Below, one piece after another: positions 35,501 to 45,801 of a stretch of DNA of 64,000 nucleotides. Origin of the DNA: Subsaxibacter sp. CAU 1640 (lineage in GTDB: Bacteria > Bacteroidota > Bacteroidia > Flavobacteriales > Flavobacteriaceae); the NCBI RefSeq assembly GCF_023156585.1, contig NZ_JALNMI010000002.1:290479-354478 (forward strand). The letters run 5' to 3'. A program made the position numbers and the translations under genes. Numbering within the stretch: the first letter of the stretch is position 1; every line of letters begins with the position of its first letter. Under the pieces are notes generated by a model. That model ran no database searches. It worked only from the letters and a program-made list of their open reading frames with translations, and was not told the origin of the DNA.

Positions 35501-36727
35501 CTATAATTGAAAGGTACTTAATAAAGTTATCGAGTTACTAGTATATTGATATTGATACAGCACATTATTTCCAATCATCAATAGCGAATTAGACAAAGGT
35601 ATAACATCCGTAGCGTGCACATTGCTAAAAGTTTCGACCCATTGTAAGTTTAAAGGATTCGATTTATCAAACACTTTCAAACCAGCTTGTCCATCACAGA
35701 CAAACAAAACATCCTCTTTAAATCCTAATCCATATGGATTTTCCAAGAGGTGGGTTGCCATCAATGTTGGATAACGCTTGTCACTTATATCAATCACTTC
35801 CAGAACACTTTCTTGCTGACCACAATTGTTGCCACCTCTCAAAGTCAAGTATGCATAATCGCCATCTACAACTACAGGGTCGCAACCTGTCCAATGCACA
35901 AATTCTGACACATAACTTGGAGCTTCGGCGTTATCCAAACTATAAATATACATTCCATCTGTGCTACCTAAATATAGGTAACCATCCGCCTGAAACATCG
36001 TTTCAATATTGTTACCCGAATAAAAGGTATTTGTAAATGTGGGTTCAGACAAGTTTGATATATTGAAAATTGACATATCGTGTGTACCAACTGTATAGAG
36101 GTAATTATCCACTATCTGAAAACGCGCCAAAGATCCGCCCGTTCCCACAGAATTTAATCCTCCTGAATCATTAGAACCAGTATTTATTGTTTCAAAACCA
36201 TAGTCATCAACAATCTCGATACTTCTCTCCTCAATAGTCCAACCAATAATTATATCTGTTTCATAATTGTAGTTACTGTAATCAACCGAATAAATGTTTT
36301 CAGGAAATCTAAAATCGTAAGATTCAAAAACATCTTCCAATTGACCAACTAATTCAATATTAACAATATCCGAAATGTCAAAAACAACCAAATCAATAGC
36401 GCTATCCGCATATAAAAAATTGTTTTTTACAGAAATATCTTCATTACCAGGAATCTTAATGTAAGCGACAGCTGCTGGAGCTGACGGATCTGTATTGTCT
36501 ATGACGTGTACACCTTCATATTTATCATTCACGAAGATATAATTCTCATAAGCATAAATTTTCCCCGATTGACTGATAGGTTTCGGAGATTGAATTTCTA
36601 TCAAATCCCTAAATTCAGATTTACTTACAACTTGTGGAATACCAACATTGACCGTTTGATATTCTGGATCATCATTATTACAGGACATTGCGACTGCAAT
36701 GAGCAAAAAAAGGACATAATTTTTCAT
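35501..36727 (-). CDS. LVIVD-repeat (beta-propeller) lipoprotein
   Basis: The 408-residue protein has a lipobox (AVAMSC, Cys16). Repeated beta-propeller segments of the LVIVD type follow: YVIDNTDPSAP-like, VVFDISDIVNIELV, MSIFNISNLSEPTF, IYSLDNAEAPSYV, VIDISDKRYPTLMA and VFDKSNPLNLQWV. Each has the pattern of a strand ending in [FV]D[IK]S. Such repeats form a propeller on the cell surface or in the periplasm. The binding partner is unknown. Confidence 0.82.
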   Translation of the reverse strand: MKNYVLFLLIAVAMSCNNDDPEYQTVNVGIPQVVSKSEFRDLIEIQSPKPISQSGKIYAYENYIFVNDKYEGVHVIDNTDPSAPAAVAYIKIPGNEDISVKNNFLYADSAIDLVVFDISDIVNIELVGQLEDVFESYDFRFPENIYSVDYSNYNYETDIIIGWTIEERSIEIVDDYGFETINTGSNDSGGLNSVGTGGSLARFQIVDNYLYTVGTHDMSIFNISNLSEPTFTNTFYSGNNIETMFQADGYLYLGSTDGMYIYSLDNAEAPSYVSEFVHWTGCDPVVVDGDYAYLTLRGGNNCGQQESVLEVIDISDKRYPTLMATHLLENPYGLGFKEDVLFVCDGQAGLKVFDKSNPLNLQWVETFSNVHATDVIPLSNSLLMIGNNVLYQYQYTSNSITLLSTFQL

Positions 36728-36752
36728 AAGAAGCTGGTTTTTACGGTAGATG

Positions 36753-36760
36753 CAAATGTA
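36753..36760 (-). promoter_or_regulatory. Putative promoter -7 box of the LVIVD gene
   Basis: The minus strand reads TACATTTG, a perfect TAnnTTTG, 25 bases before the ATG at 36727. A TTTTG lies 15 bases further upstream, closer than the usual 19 bases. Confidence 0.45.
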
Positions 36761-36774
36761 TCAAAAAGGTTGCG

Positions 36775-37548
36775 TCAAAATTCTTCAATTTTTCCTATTT
36801 GATCTATTTCGCTTATTTCCTCAAAACCAACAACTTCTCGATAGATTACATATGTTGGAAAATAAACAATTGAAATGGTAAATAGAACCCCAATAAAACA
36901 AGCAAATAGCCCTAACATTCCCAGTAAACCACAGACAAATATGCTACCGAAAGTAACTAACCACTTTTTATTGCCTATCATAAAACTGGTTTTAAGGATT
37001 TCTTCCACAGACATTTCAGGATTGTATGCAAAGATGACCGAAAAATACATTAATGGAACAATCGCGTATATATAAGGTATGAAACAAAGTAGCATAGCGA
37101 CATAACTGATTGCTGAATGCACAAGGGATAACATCAAAATTTTTCCTAGATATTCCTTCTTGAAGTAGAAAAAATACTCTTCCGTAGATCTATTATCAAC
37201 ATCCTTCATTTTCACAATTCTATAAAAACCAGCAAATACTCCTAGTTGAAGTGTGGTTGAAATTACTGTGAAGGGAAAATTATATAATGTACTGACTCCA
37301 AAACTTCTTGAAAAACTTTCGATACTAAAATCGTCTATATAAAAGGTATTTGGAACAACCAACCCAAGCATTTCTAAAATGAATTGTGACAAGAGCGAAA
37401 GTGGTATGCCTATGACAGCCAAAATGATAATGGTTAGAAAACCTTGAACCCATAATTTTTTGAACAATTCAATTGATTCTGAAATGACTGCCCCAAAATC
37501 GACCTCTCGAGCATTGTTGATTTTTGAATGGATGTCTGTAAGTCTCAT
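36775..37548 (-). CDS. Polytopic membrane protein of unknown function
   Basis: The 257-residue protein has five or six predicted membrane helices, with clusters at about residues 35-60, 90-115, 145-175, 180-195 and 205-230. The N-terminus carries VISESIELFKKLWVQGF, an amphipathic lead-in seen in glycerophosphoryl-diester-phosphodiesterase-associated and DUF975-like membrane proteins. No catalytic motif is seen. Flavobacterial annotation often gives unsupported names here, so I leave it as unknown. It is upstream of the LVIVD gene on the same strand, with a promoter between them. Confidence 0.7.
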   Translation of the reverse strand: MRLTDIHSKINNAREVDFGAVISESIELFKKLWVQGFLTIIILAVIGIPLSLLSQFILEMLGLVVPNTFYIDDFSIESFSRSFGVSTLYNFPFTVISTTLQLGVFAGFYRIVKMKDVDNRSTEEYFFYFKKEYLGKILMLSLVHSAISYVAMLLCFIPYIYAIVPLMYFSVIFAYNPEMSVEEILKTSFMIGNKKWLVTFGSIFVCGLLGMLGLFACFIGVLFTISIVYFPTYVIYREVVGFEEISEIDQIGKIEEF

Positions 37549-37625
37549 ATTTAAAAGTTAGGTTGATGTTTCTTCAAATAAACGAATACTATTTGAAATG
37601 TTCAAACAAAATTAACAACTGTCAC

Positions 37626-37657
37626 TTTGTCACAATTCTTAAATAATTATATCTTTG
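37626..37657 (+). promoter_or_regulatory. Putative miaB promoter
   Basis: TTTG (37626-37629) and TATCTTTG (37650-37657) are separated by 20 bases, a full match to the Bacteroidota -33/-7 promoter. The ATG of miaB is 36 bases after the -7 box. Confidence 0.65.
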
Positions 37658-37693
37658 CGCACTTAATTGATTTGAAAGTAATTTCATTCTATA

Positions 37694-39139
37694 ATGGAAA
37701 AAGTCATCGACGAAACCAAGCAAGGAGAAAGTCTTGTGCTCCAACAAAAGGAAGGCAACACTCGAAAACTATATATCGAGAGTTACGGCTGCGCAATGAA
37801 CTTTAGCGACAGCGAAATTGTTGCTTCAATTTTGGCCAATGAAGGTTTTAATACCACCAACAGTCTTGAAGATGCCGATTTGGTATTGGTGAATACCTGC
37901 TCTATTCGCGATAAGGCTGAACAGACCGTTAGAAAGCGTTTGGAAAAATACAATGCAGTTAAAAAAGTAAACCCAAAGATGAAAGTTGGCGTTCTTGGCT
38001 GTATGGCTGAACGGTTAAAGAGCAAATTTCTCGAAGAAGAAAAAATCGTAGACTTGGTGGTTGGACCAGATGCCTATAAAGATTTACCAAACCTTATCGA
38101 AGAAGTTGAAGATGGTAGAGACGCCATTAACGTCATTCTTTCCAAAGATGAAACTTATGGCGACATATCTCCAGTTAGATTGAACACCAATGGCGTTACA
38201 GCATTTGTATCCATTACGAGAGGATGTGACAATATGTGTACTTTTTGCGTTGTCCCATTTACTCGTGGAAGAGAGCGCAGTCGCGACCCACAAAGTATTA
38301 TTGAGGAAGTTAATGATTTATGGAACAAAGGTTATAAAGAAATCACTTTGCTTGGCCAGAATGTAGATAGCTATTTATGGTATGGTGGTGGATTGAAAAA
38401 AGATTTCGACAAAGCTTCTGATTTACAAAAAGCCACTGCAGTCAATTTCTCCCAACTATTGGAAATGTGCGCACTTGCCCAACCAAAAATGCGTATTCGT
38501 TTTTCGACATCCAATCCGCAGGATATGACCCTTGATGTGGTGAGAACTATGGCGAAATTCGAAAATATTTGCAATTACATTCATTTGCCTGTTCAAAGTG
38601 GAAGTAATCGTATTTTGAAAGCGATGAACCGTCAACATACAAGAGAAGAATATTTTAAGTTGATTGACGATATTCGCGAAATTCTTCCAGATTGTGCCAT
38701 CAGCCAAGATATGATAACCGGTTTTCCAACAGAAACAGATGAAGACCATCAAGATACATTGACATTGATGGAATATGTAAAGTATGATTTCGGGTATATG
38801 TTCGCCTATTCTGAACGACCTGGAACATTGGCAGAACGAAAATTAGAGGATGACGTGCCTGAAGAAGTCAAAAAACAGCGTCTAGTGGAAATTGTTGATT
38901 TGCAGCAAAAGCATAGTCACTATCGAACACAACAGTTTGTTGGAAAAACCGTGGAAGTTCTCATCGAAAAACCATCTAAAAAATCAGATGCACATTGGTC
39001 AGGACGCACACCGCAAAGCACAGTTGTGGTATTTCCAAAGGAACATTATAAAGTTGGCGATTTCGTCAATGTAAAAATAAACGAATGTACTACTGCAACC
39101 CTAATTGGTGAAGCCGAAGGATATTCAAAGAACAATTAA
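37694..39139 (+). CDS. miaB: tRNA-2-methylthio-N6-dimethylallyladenosine synthase MiaB
   Basis: The 481-residue protein has an N-terminal UPF0004 domain with three cluster cysteines (YGCAMNFSDSE, NTCSIRDKA, LGCMAERL). A radical-SAM domain with RGCDNMCTFCVVP (CxxxCxxC) and a C-terminal TRAM domain follow. It adds a methylthio group to i6A37 of tRNAs that read U-starting codons. It has a good promoter and opens a plus-strand run that ends at the groEL terminator. Confidence 0.97.
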   Translation: MEKVIDETKQGESLVLQQKEGNTRKLYIESYGCAMNFSDSEIVASILANEGFNTTNSLEDADLVLVNTCSIRDKAEQTVRKRLEKYNAVKKVNPKMKVGVLGCMAERLKSKFLEEEKIVDLVVGPDAYKDLPNLIEEVEDGRDAINVILSKDETYGDISPVRLNTNGVTAFVSITRGCDNMCTFCVVPFTRGRERSRDPQSIIEEVNDLWNKGYKEITLLGQNVDSYLWYGGGLKKDFDKASDLQKATAVNFSQLLEMCALAQPKMRIRFSTSNPQDMTLDVVRTMAKFENICNYIHLPVQSGSNRILKAMNRQHTREEYFKLIDDIREILPDCAISQDMITGFPTETDEDHQDTLTLMEYVKYDFGYMFAYSERPGTLAERKLEDDVPEEVKKQRLVEIVDLQQKHSHYRTQQFVGKTVEVLIEKPSKKSDAHWSGRTPQSTVVVFPKEHYKVGDFVNVKINECTTATLIGEAEGYSKNN

Positions 39140-39149
39140 ATATAACTAA

Positions 39150-40076
39150 ATGAAAAAACTCTTTTTAATTCTATTAGCTCTTGGATTTTTTACTGCTTGC
39201 GATGTTGAGCCAATTGATAGAGCTGTTCTAAATGACACTGGCAACAATGGCAATGGCAACGGAAACAATACAAGTGATGAGCCGCTAGCGCTGAATGCCT
39301 ACAGCTGGGATCTTAATTCAACTGTTCCTTTTTTTGGTAACATCATTATCAATACTGACTTTTCATTCAACAATAGCAATAAGGTCAGTTCCTCTATTGT
39401 AGCTTCAACATTTCTGGGCCAACCCTTTACTGAAAATGTTGTGTATACCAGAGATAGCTCAAACAGAATCACTGGTTACACAAGCACCTCTTCAGGTATG
39501 ACCACCAATACAGCAGTGGTAACCTATGAAGGAAACAACATATCTCAAATTGTTTACGATTATGTTGAAGATGACGAGGATGATTACACTTATAACTTTG
39601 CTTATTCAGGAAACACCATCACAAGAACTGAAGTAGGCTCGTCTATTTCAACAGTATTCACTTTGAATGGAAACAATAAATTGATAAAGAAAGAATCGTT
39701 TGATGGGACAACGTCTATCAAAACTGAAGTTTTGGATTACGACGGACTTGGCAACTGTATTGCTTCTATCATTACAGGAGAAGATGCCACAACAACTTCA
39801 TTTGCTTTTGACACCAATGATAGCCCTTTGAAAGATGCATTCAGCGATCAATATATGTTGTCATTTTTGAATGATGATTATTCGGATGACCTTGGAAGTT
39901 CGATGGCACAATTTGACAGCCCTAACAATTGGATAGGAGTTACAACTCCAGAAGGTTCTGTAAGTTTTACTGTTGAATACGATGCTGATGATAGAATCAC
40001 TAGTAGAAATGGAAGTTATGATTTAGGTGATGGTGTGTTGATTCAGCTTTCGGAAACCTTTCAATTTGTGAATTAA
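39150..40076 (+). CDS. Lipoprotein with YD/RHS-like beta repeats
   Basis: The 308-residue protein has a lipobox (LGFFTAC, Cys16) and an Asn/Gly-rich linker (TGNNGNGNGNNTSD). A mainly beta-structured domain follows, with repeated YxxNxxxx-type units such as YTRDSSNRITGYTS and YEGNNISQIVYDY, as in lipoproteins related to the YD-repeat family. It begins 10 bases after the miaB stop. The role is unknown; surface exposure is inferred from the lipoprotein signal and linker. Confidence 0.72.
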   Translation: MKKLFLILLALGFFTACDVEPIDRAVLNDTGNNGNGNGNNTSDEPLALNAYSWDLNSTVPFFGNIIINTDFSFNNSNKVSSSIVASTFLGQPFTENVVYTRDSSNRITGYTSTSSGMTTNTAVVTYEGNNISQIVYDYVEDDEDDYTYNFAYSGNTITRTEVGSSISTVFTLNGNNKLIKKESFDGTTSIKTEVLDYDGLGNCIASIITGEDATTTSFAFDTNDSPLKDAFSDQYMLSFLNDDYSDDLGSSMAQFDSPNNWIGVTTPEGSVSFTVEYDADDRITSRNGSYDLGDGVLIQLSETFQFVN

Positions 40077-40086
40077 ATCCTTTACA

Positions 40087-40122
40087 AAGTCTAGGCTCTT
40101 AAAGTCTTAACTCTTGACTCTT
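40087..40122. repeat. Heptamer array upstream of the sigma-54 activator gene
   Basis: The units are AAGTCTA, GGCTCTT, AAAGTCTT (one extra base), AACTCTT and GACTCTT. The consensus is NACTCTT with a 7-base period. It ends 4 bases before the ATG at 40127. The sequence differs from the TNNTCAG arrays but shows the same period. Confidence 0.5.
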
Positions 40123-40126
40123 AGAA

Positions 40127-41407
40127 ATGGAATCAGTACAAGCAATAAAACAACGATTTGGAATCATCGGCAACGACCCAAAACTCAATCGTGCCATTGA
40201 AAAAGCCATTCAAGTGGCTCCTACCGATATTTCTGTGTTGGTAACTGGTGAAAGTGGTGTTGGTAAAGAGAGTATTCCAAAAATCATTCATCAATTATCA
40301 CATAGAAAACACGGAAAATATATTGCCGTTAACTGTGGTGCCATTCCAGAAGGAACGATAGACAGTGAATTGTTTGGTCACGAAAAAGGCGCATTTACAG
40401 GTGCCACGCAAACTCGCGAAGGTTACTTTGAAGTGGCTGATGGCGGTACCATTTTTTTGGATGAAGTTGGAGAATTGCCTTTAACCACTCAAGTAAGATT
40501 GCTTCGTGTTCTCGAAAATGGCGAATTCATCAAAGTTGGTTCCAGTAAAGTTCAAAAAACGAATGTTCGCATTGTCGCAGCAACAAATGTTGAAATGTTT
40601 GAAGCCATCAAAAAAGAAAAGTTTCGGGAAGATTTATATTATCGTTTGAGTACGGTCGAGATTAATATTCCTCCTTTGCGCGAGCGAAAAGATGATATTC
40701 ATTTATTGTTTAGAAAATTCGCAAGTGATTTTGCCATCAAATACAAAATGCCTACCATCAAATTGAATGATGATGCTGTTGACGTCCTTTTGAAGAACCG
40801 ATGGAACGGAAATATCAGACAGTTGAGAAATATTGCTGAACAAATCTCGGTTTTGGAACAGAATAGAACCATCAACGCTCGAACATTACAAAGCTATTTG
40901 CCTAACTATGGTAGCAATTTGCCTGCTGTCGTTCAAACTTCAAAGTCAGAAAGCGATTTTAGTAGCGAACGTGAAATTCTCTACAAGGTGCTTTTTGATA
41001 TGAAAAGTGATTTGAACGATCTTAAGAAATTGACTTTGGAATTGATGAAAAATGGCAATGCCAGTGATGTTCAAAAGAAAAATGAAGGATTGATTCAAAA
41101 AATTTATGGCGAAGGAGATGAAACTGATTTTGAGGAAGCCACTGAAGAAGCAGAAATTCTGTCACTTTCAGATCGACCAAACCATCAAAATCAAATAATT
41201 GATGAGGATTCTTCAGAAAATATAAAAGACAAGTATCATTTCGCCGAAGAAATTGAAGAGGAAGAAACGCTATCTTTACACGATAAGGAATTGGAATTGA
41301 TAAAAAAATCTTTGGAGCGCCATAACGGCAAACGTAAATTGGCAGCCGCCGAACTAGGTATTAGCGAGCGTACACTCTATCGAAAAATCAAACAATTTGA
41401 TTTATAA
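40127..41407 (+). CDS. Sigma-54-type AAA+ transcription activator without sensor domain
   Basis: The 426-residue protein has a sigma-54 interaction AAA+ domain with Walker A GESGVGKE (residues 41-48), the GAFTGA loop (88-93) and Walker B GGTIFLDE (106-113). An Arg finger region (FREDLYYRL) is visible. A Fis-type helix-turn-helix ends the protein (LAAAELGISERTLYRK). No receiver, GAF or PAS domain precedes the AAA+ core, and the N-terminal part is only about 20 residues. An acidic linker of about 110 residues joins the AAA+ and DNA-binding parts. It sits upstream of lptE. The target promoters are unknown. Confidence 0.92.
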   Translation: MESVQAIKQRFGIIGNDPKLNRAIEKAIQVAPTDISVLVTGESGVGKESIPKIIHQLSHRKHGKYIAVNCGAIPEGTIDSELFGHEKGAFTGATQTREGYFEVADGGTIFLDEVGELPLTTQVRLLRVLENGEFIKVGSSKVQKTNVRIVAATNVEMFEAIKKEKFREDLYYRLSTVEINIPPLRERKDDIHLLFRKFASDFAIKYKMPTIKLNDDAVDVLLKNRWNGNIRQLRNIAEQISVLEQNRTINARTLQSYLPNYGSNLPAVVQTSKSESDFSSEREILYKVLFDMKSDLNDLKKLTLELMKNGNASDVQKKNEGLIQKIYGEGDETDFEEATEEAEILSLSDRPNHQNQIIDEDSSENIKDKYHFAEEIEEEETLSLHDKELELIKKSLERHNGKRKLAAAELGISERTLYRKIKQFDL

Positions 41408-41434
41408 TCAAACGTTATTCAGTAAAAAGCACAC

Positions 41435-41941
41435 GTGAAAAATTTAAGGTTTTTAATAGCAACTGCAATTTCCCTAACACTTTTTGGGTGTTGGAAATAT
41501 TCTTTTACTGGAGCCTCAATCCCAGAAGGAACAACAAGTTTTCAAGTGAATTATTTTCAAAACAATGCGCCATTGATTGAACCTGGTCTTGAGCGCGATT
41601 TTACTTTGGCGCTTCAAGATTTGATTTTGAATCAAACAAGTCTAGACCTTGTAAAGTCCGGTGGTGATTTAACGTATGAAGGTGAAATTACCGAATACCG
41701 TATTTCTCCTACCACTGCAACAGCTGATAATCGAGCGGCACAAAACAGATTGACTATTTCAGTGAATGTCCGTTTTTATGATAAGAATGATTCTGATGCT
41801 GAAATGGAACAACGTTTTTCCTTTTTCTATGATTATCCAGGACAGGCGCAATTGGTAGGCAGCCAAAAGGACACAGCGCATCAAGAAATTTTTGAGCGTA
41901 TTACACAAGATATCTTTAATGCAACTTTGGCAAAATGGTAA
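41435..41941 (+). CDS. lptE: LptE-like lipopolysaccharide assembly lipoprotein
   Basis: The 168-residue protein starts at GTG 41435; no ATG is available. It has a lipobox (LFGC, Cys19). The domain carries FTGASIPEGTTSFQVNYF and a VKSGGDLTYEGEITEYRI segment, the pattern of the Bacteroidota LptE-family protein, which works with LptD to insert lipopolysaccharide in the outer membrane. It lies between the sigma-54 activator and a tetratricopeptide-like gene, a neighbourhood conserved in my memory of flavobacteria. Confidence 0.8.
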   Translation: MKNLRFLIATAISLTLFGCWKYSFTGASIPEGTTSFQVNYFQNNAPLIEPGLERDFTLALQDLILNQTSLDLVKSGGDLTYEGEITEYRISPTTATADNRAAQNRLTISVNVRFYDKNDSDAEMEQRFSFFYDYPGQAQLVGSQKDTAHQEIFERITQDIFNATLAKW

Positions 41942-41948
41942 TTAAATT

Positions 41949-42875
41949 TTGAACAAAGATCAATTTACATATCTATTACAGCATCCGCAGCAAATAACTG
42001 TGACACAAACCAATGATATCAATTCCATCATTGAAAAATACCCATATTTTCAGCCTGCCAGAGCGTTGTATTTAAAAGGTTTGAAAAACAAGGATAGCTT
42101 TAAATACAATCAAGAATTAAAAATAACTGCGGCTTATACTACCGACAGAAGTATTCTGTTTGATTACATAACTTCTGACACTTTCAATCAAAATGAGATT
42201 TCGCAACAGATCAAGCAAAATTCCGATCATCTAAAGGATATTTACGTCAATGAATTTGATGATATTTCAATCAATAGAAGCGTTGAAATTGATGATGCTT
42301 TAAAGGAGCAAATTAAATCTACACAAGGAGCACTTGATCCTGATTTGTTCATCGAACGAATGACCATTGGCACGATTGCCAATTTCAATATTGAAAGTGA
42401 AGAAAAAACGGATGAACTTGAAAAGAAAAATGAAGACATCAAGCCAGAAGAAGTTTTAAATATTGGCAAGCCTTTGGAATTTGATAGGTCTGAAACCCAT
42501 TCGTTTGCAGAATGGTTGAAAATCACAAGTTTTAAACCAATCATTCGAGAGCCAGAAGAAAAAAAGGAACCAGAAAAAGTAGAAAACGAATCATCTATTG
42601 AACGAAAATTTGAGTTGATTGATAAGTTTCTGGAATCAAATCCGAAGATTATTCCATCAAAAGAAAGCAATACCCAAAACCTGGCAAAAGCACAGCCAGC
42701 GCAGAATGACGGCTTAATGACCGAGACTTTGGCACGTATTTATTTGGAACAAAAAAACTACGAAAAGGCAATTCAATCTTATAAAATTTTAAGTTTGAAA
42801 TATCCAGAAAAAAGTGGTTTCTTTGCAGACCAAATTAAAGCAGTCAAACAATTACAAGAAAAAAATAATATATAA
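41949..42875 (+). CDS. Tetratricopeptide-like protein (function unknown)
   Basis: The 308-residue protein begins at TTG 41949; the next Met in frame is over 100 codons downstream, so TTG is probable. The N-terminal half is helical with a pattern typical of a conserved flavobacterial family of this position (YLLQHPQQI, YPYFQPARALYLKGL). The middle is low-complexity and acidic-basic. The C-terminus has one TPR-like pair (ETLARIYLEQKNYEKAIQSYKIL, LKYPEKS). It has 7 bases to lptE and 5 bases to secG, so an operon is likely. Confidence 0.72.
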   Translation: MNKDQFTYLLQHPQQITVTQTNDINSIIEKYPYFQPARALYLKGLKNKDSFKYNQELKITAAYTTDRSILFDYITSDTFNQNEISQQIKQNSDHLKDIYVNEFDDISINRSVEIDDALKEQIKSTQGALDPDLFIERMTIGTIANFNIESEEKTDELEKKNEDIKPEEVLNIGKPLEFDRSETHSFAEWLKITSFKPIIREPEEKKEPEKVENESSIERKFELIDKFLESNPKIIPSKESNTQNLAKAQPAQNDGLMTETLARIYLEQKNYEKAIQSYKILSLKYPEKSGFFADQIKAVKQLQEKNNI

Positions 42876-42880
42876 TACAG

Positions 42881-43228
42881 ATGAGTACGTTTTCAATCTT
42901 TTTAGCCCTTATCATCATTGTAGCCTTTTTATTGGTAGTAGTGATTATGGTTCAAAATCCTAAAGGTGGTGGATTATCATCTTCTTTTGGAGGTGGCGGA
43001 ACACAACAATTGGGTGGTGTTAAAAAAACAACTGACTTTTTGGATAAAAGTACTTGGGCTTTGGCAACCGTTTTGTTGGCATTGATTTTATTATCAAACG
43101 TAGCTATTGATCACAAAGGTAATTCAGAATCAAAAGCTTTGGATCCAGATGCTACTTCAGTACCTGCTCCTGCTTCTACTCCATCAAGTAATGACACAGC
43201 AACACCTGCTGATTCTACACAAGAGTAA
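42881..43228 (+). CDS. secG: Preprotein translocase subunit SecG
   Basis: The 115-residue protein has the SecG layout, with two membrane helices (about 3-24 and 55-77) and a Gly-rich loop with NPKGGGLSSSFGGGG between them. A Pro/Ala/Ser/Thr tail of about 30 residues follows. It is the accessory subunit of the SecYEG channel. A terminator lies 22 bases after the stop, separating it from groES. Confidence 0.9.
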   Translation: MSTFSIFLALIIIVAFLLVVVIMVQNPKGGGLSSSFGGGGTQQLGGVKKTTDFLDKSTWALATVLLALILLSNVAIDHKGNSESKALDPDATSVPAPASTPSSNDTATPADSTQE

Positions 43229-43249
43229 TTTTGACAAAAAAAACATAAG

Positions 43250-43280
43250 AAAATGCCAACTTTTACAGTTGGCATTTTTT
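43250..43280 (+). terminator. Terminator after secG
   Basis: An 11-bp stem (aaaatgccaac / gttggcatttt) with a 7-base loop is followed by a T-run. It ends the transcript from miaB, lptE or secG. Confidence 0.85.
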
Positions 43281-43291
43281 GTTACTGAAAC

Positions 43292-43323
43292 TTTGTCAGA
43301 CCGTTTTGCTTGGCATAATTTTC
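43292..43323 (+). promoter_or_regulatory. Putative groES-groEL promoter
   Basis: TTTG (43292-43295) and TAATTTTC (43316-43323) lie 20 bases apart, close to the Bacteroidota promoter. A CTGA...TCAG half-palindrome surrounds the -33 box. A TTGGCAT (43310-43316) in the spacer recalls the sigma-54 -24 element, but no clear -12 GC follows, so I do not call a sigma-54 site. No CIRCE element is present. Confidence 0.4.
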
Positions 43324-43375
43324 GAATAAACCAATAGCGTTAATAACCATTAAACAATTAATAAACTATAAAAAT

Positions 43376-43651
43376 ATGGGCTTAAACATTAAACCATTAG
43401 CAGATAGGGTTCTTATTGAACCTGTAGAAGCTGAAACCAAAACAGCTTCAGGCATTATCATTCCTGACAATGCTAAAGAAAAACCACAAAAAGGAAAAGT
43501 CGTTGCAGTAGGTAATGGCACCAAAAAAAATCCAATTACTGTAAAAGTTGGCGAAACCGTTCTTTACGGTAAATACGCTGGTACAGAATTAAAACTTGAA
43601 GGCAAAGATTATTTGATAATGCGTGAGAGTGATATTCTTGCGATTATCTAA
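43376..43651 (+). CDS. groES: Co-chaperonin GroES
   Basis: The 91-residue protein matches Gro[32 protein letters not shown]-like start with the mobile loop, then [24 protein letters not shown] and a C-terminal [12 protein letters not shown]. It forms the heptameric lid of GroEL. groEL follows after 93 bases, which hold a long heptamer array. Confidence 0.97.
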   Translation: MGLNIKPLADRVLIEPVEAETKTASGIIIPDNAKEKPQKGKVVAVGNGTKKNPITVKVGETVLYGKYAGTELKLEGKDYLIMRESDILAII

Positions 43652-43672
43652 AAGCAAAACGACTTTAGCATA

Positions 43673-45373
<1,701 letters not shown>

Positions 45374-45395
45374 TCGAAAGTCTCCTATCGTTATT

Positions 45396-45427
45396 AAAAA
45401 AAGCCTCAATTTGATTGAGGCTTTTTT
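45396..45427. terminator. Bidirectional terminator between groEL and the HMA protein gene
   Basis: A 14-bp stem of A-rich and GC-containing sequence (aaaaaagcctcaat / attgaggctttttt) with a 3-base loop. T-runs occur on both strands, matching the convergent genes. Confidence 0.88.
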
Positions 45428-45437
45428 CGTTTAAAAT

Positions 45438-45791
45438 TTACTCTTTATGGTCTTTCTTGATCGAATCATCTCTATACATACAGCAAGGATGTACACTATT
45501 ATAGGCTTCATCTGTCGCCTTTATTTCTTTGGTATCATGACCAACATTTGCAATGTTTTGCTGGATGGTTTTCAAATCTATTTTGCCTTCATCATAAATC
45601 AATTTCAACTCATGGGTTTTGACATCCCAAATTGCCGACTTCACACCTTTAGACCTGATAGCTGCTTTTTCAATGCGCTCTTTGCACATCATACAAACGC
45701 CATCAACTTCTATCGTTGCTTTGGCATTTCTATTTTGGGCAAATGCTATGCTACCAATCATCAATGTCAATACTACTACTAAATTTTTCAT
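45438..45791 (-). CDS. Periplasmic heavy-metal-associated (HMA) domain protein
   Basis: The 117-residue protein has a signal peptide (cleaved near AFAQ) and an HMA domain with CMMC at residues 33-36, a variant of the usual MxCxxC. The C-terminus adds HPCCMYRDD, another Cys pair that could bind metal. It is the last gene of a minus-strand run with a TonB receptor and an HMA-MauE fusion, so a role in copper, mercury or similar metal handling is inferred. Confidence 0.85.
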   Translation of the reverse strand: MKNLVVVLTLMIGSIAFAQNRNAKATIEVDGVCMMCKERIEKAAIRSKGVKSAIWDVKTHELKLIYDEGKIDLKTIQQNIANVGHDTKEIKATDEAYNSVHPCCMYRDDSIKKDHKE

Positions 45792-45801
45792 TTTTTTATG
45801 T

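Noticed and set aside
43310-43324. TTGGCAT element in the groES promoter as a sigma-54 site
   Set aside because: The -24-like half is good, but the -12 GC is absent at the proper distance (TCG appears instead), so sigma-54 control is not supported.
43333-43374. Possible 7-base register in the groES leader
   Set aside because: Only some units share AA ends, and AT-rich DNA gives such a pattern by chance; not counted with the clear arrays.
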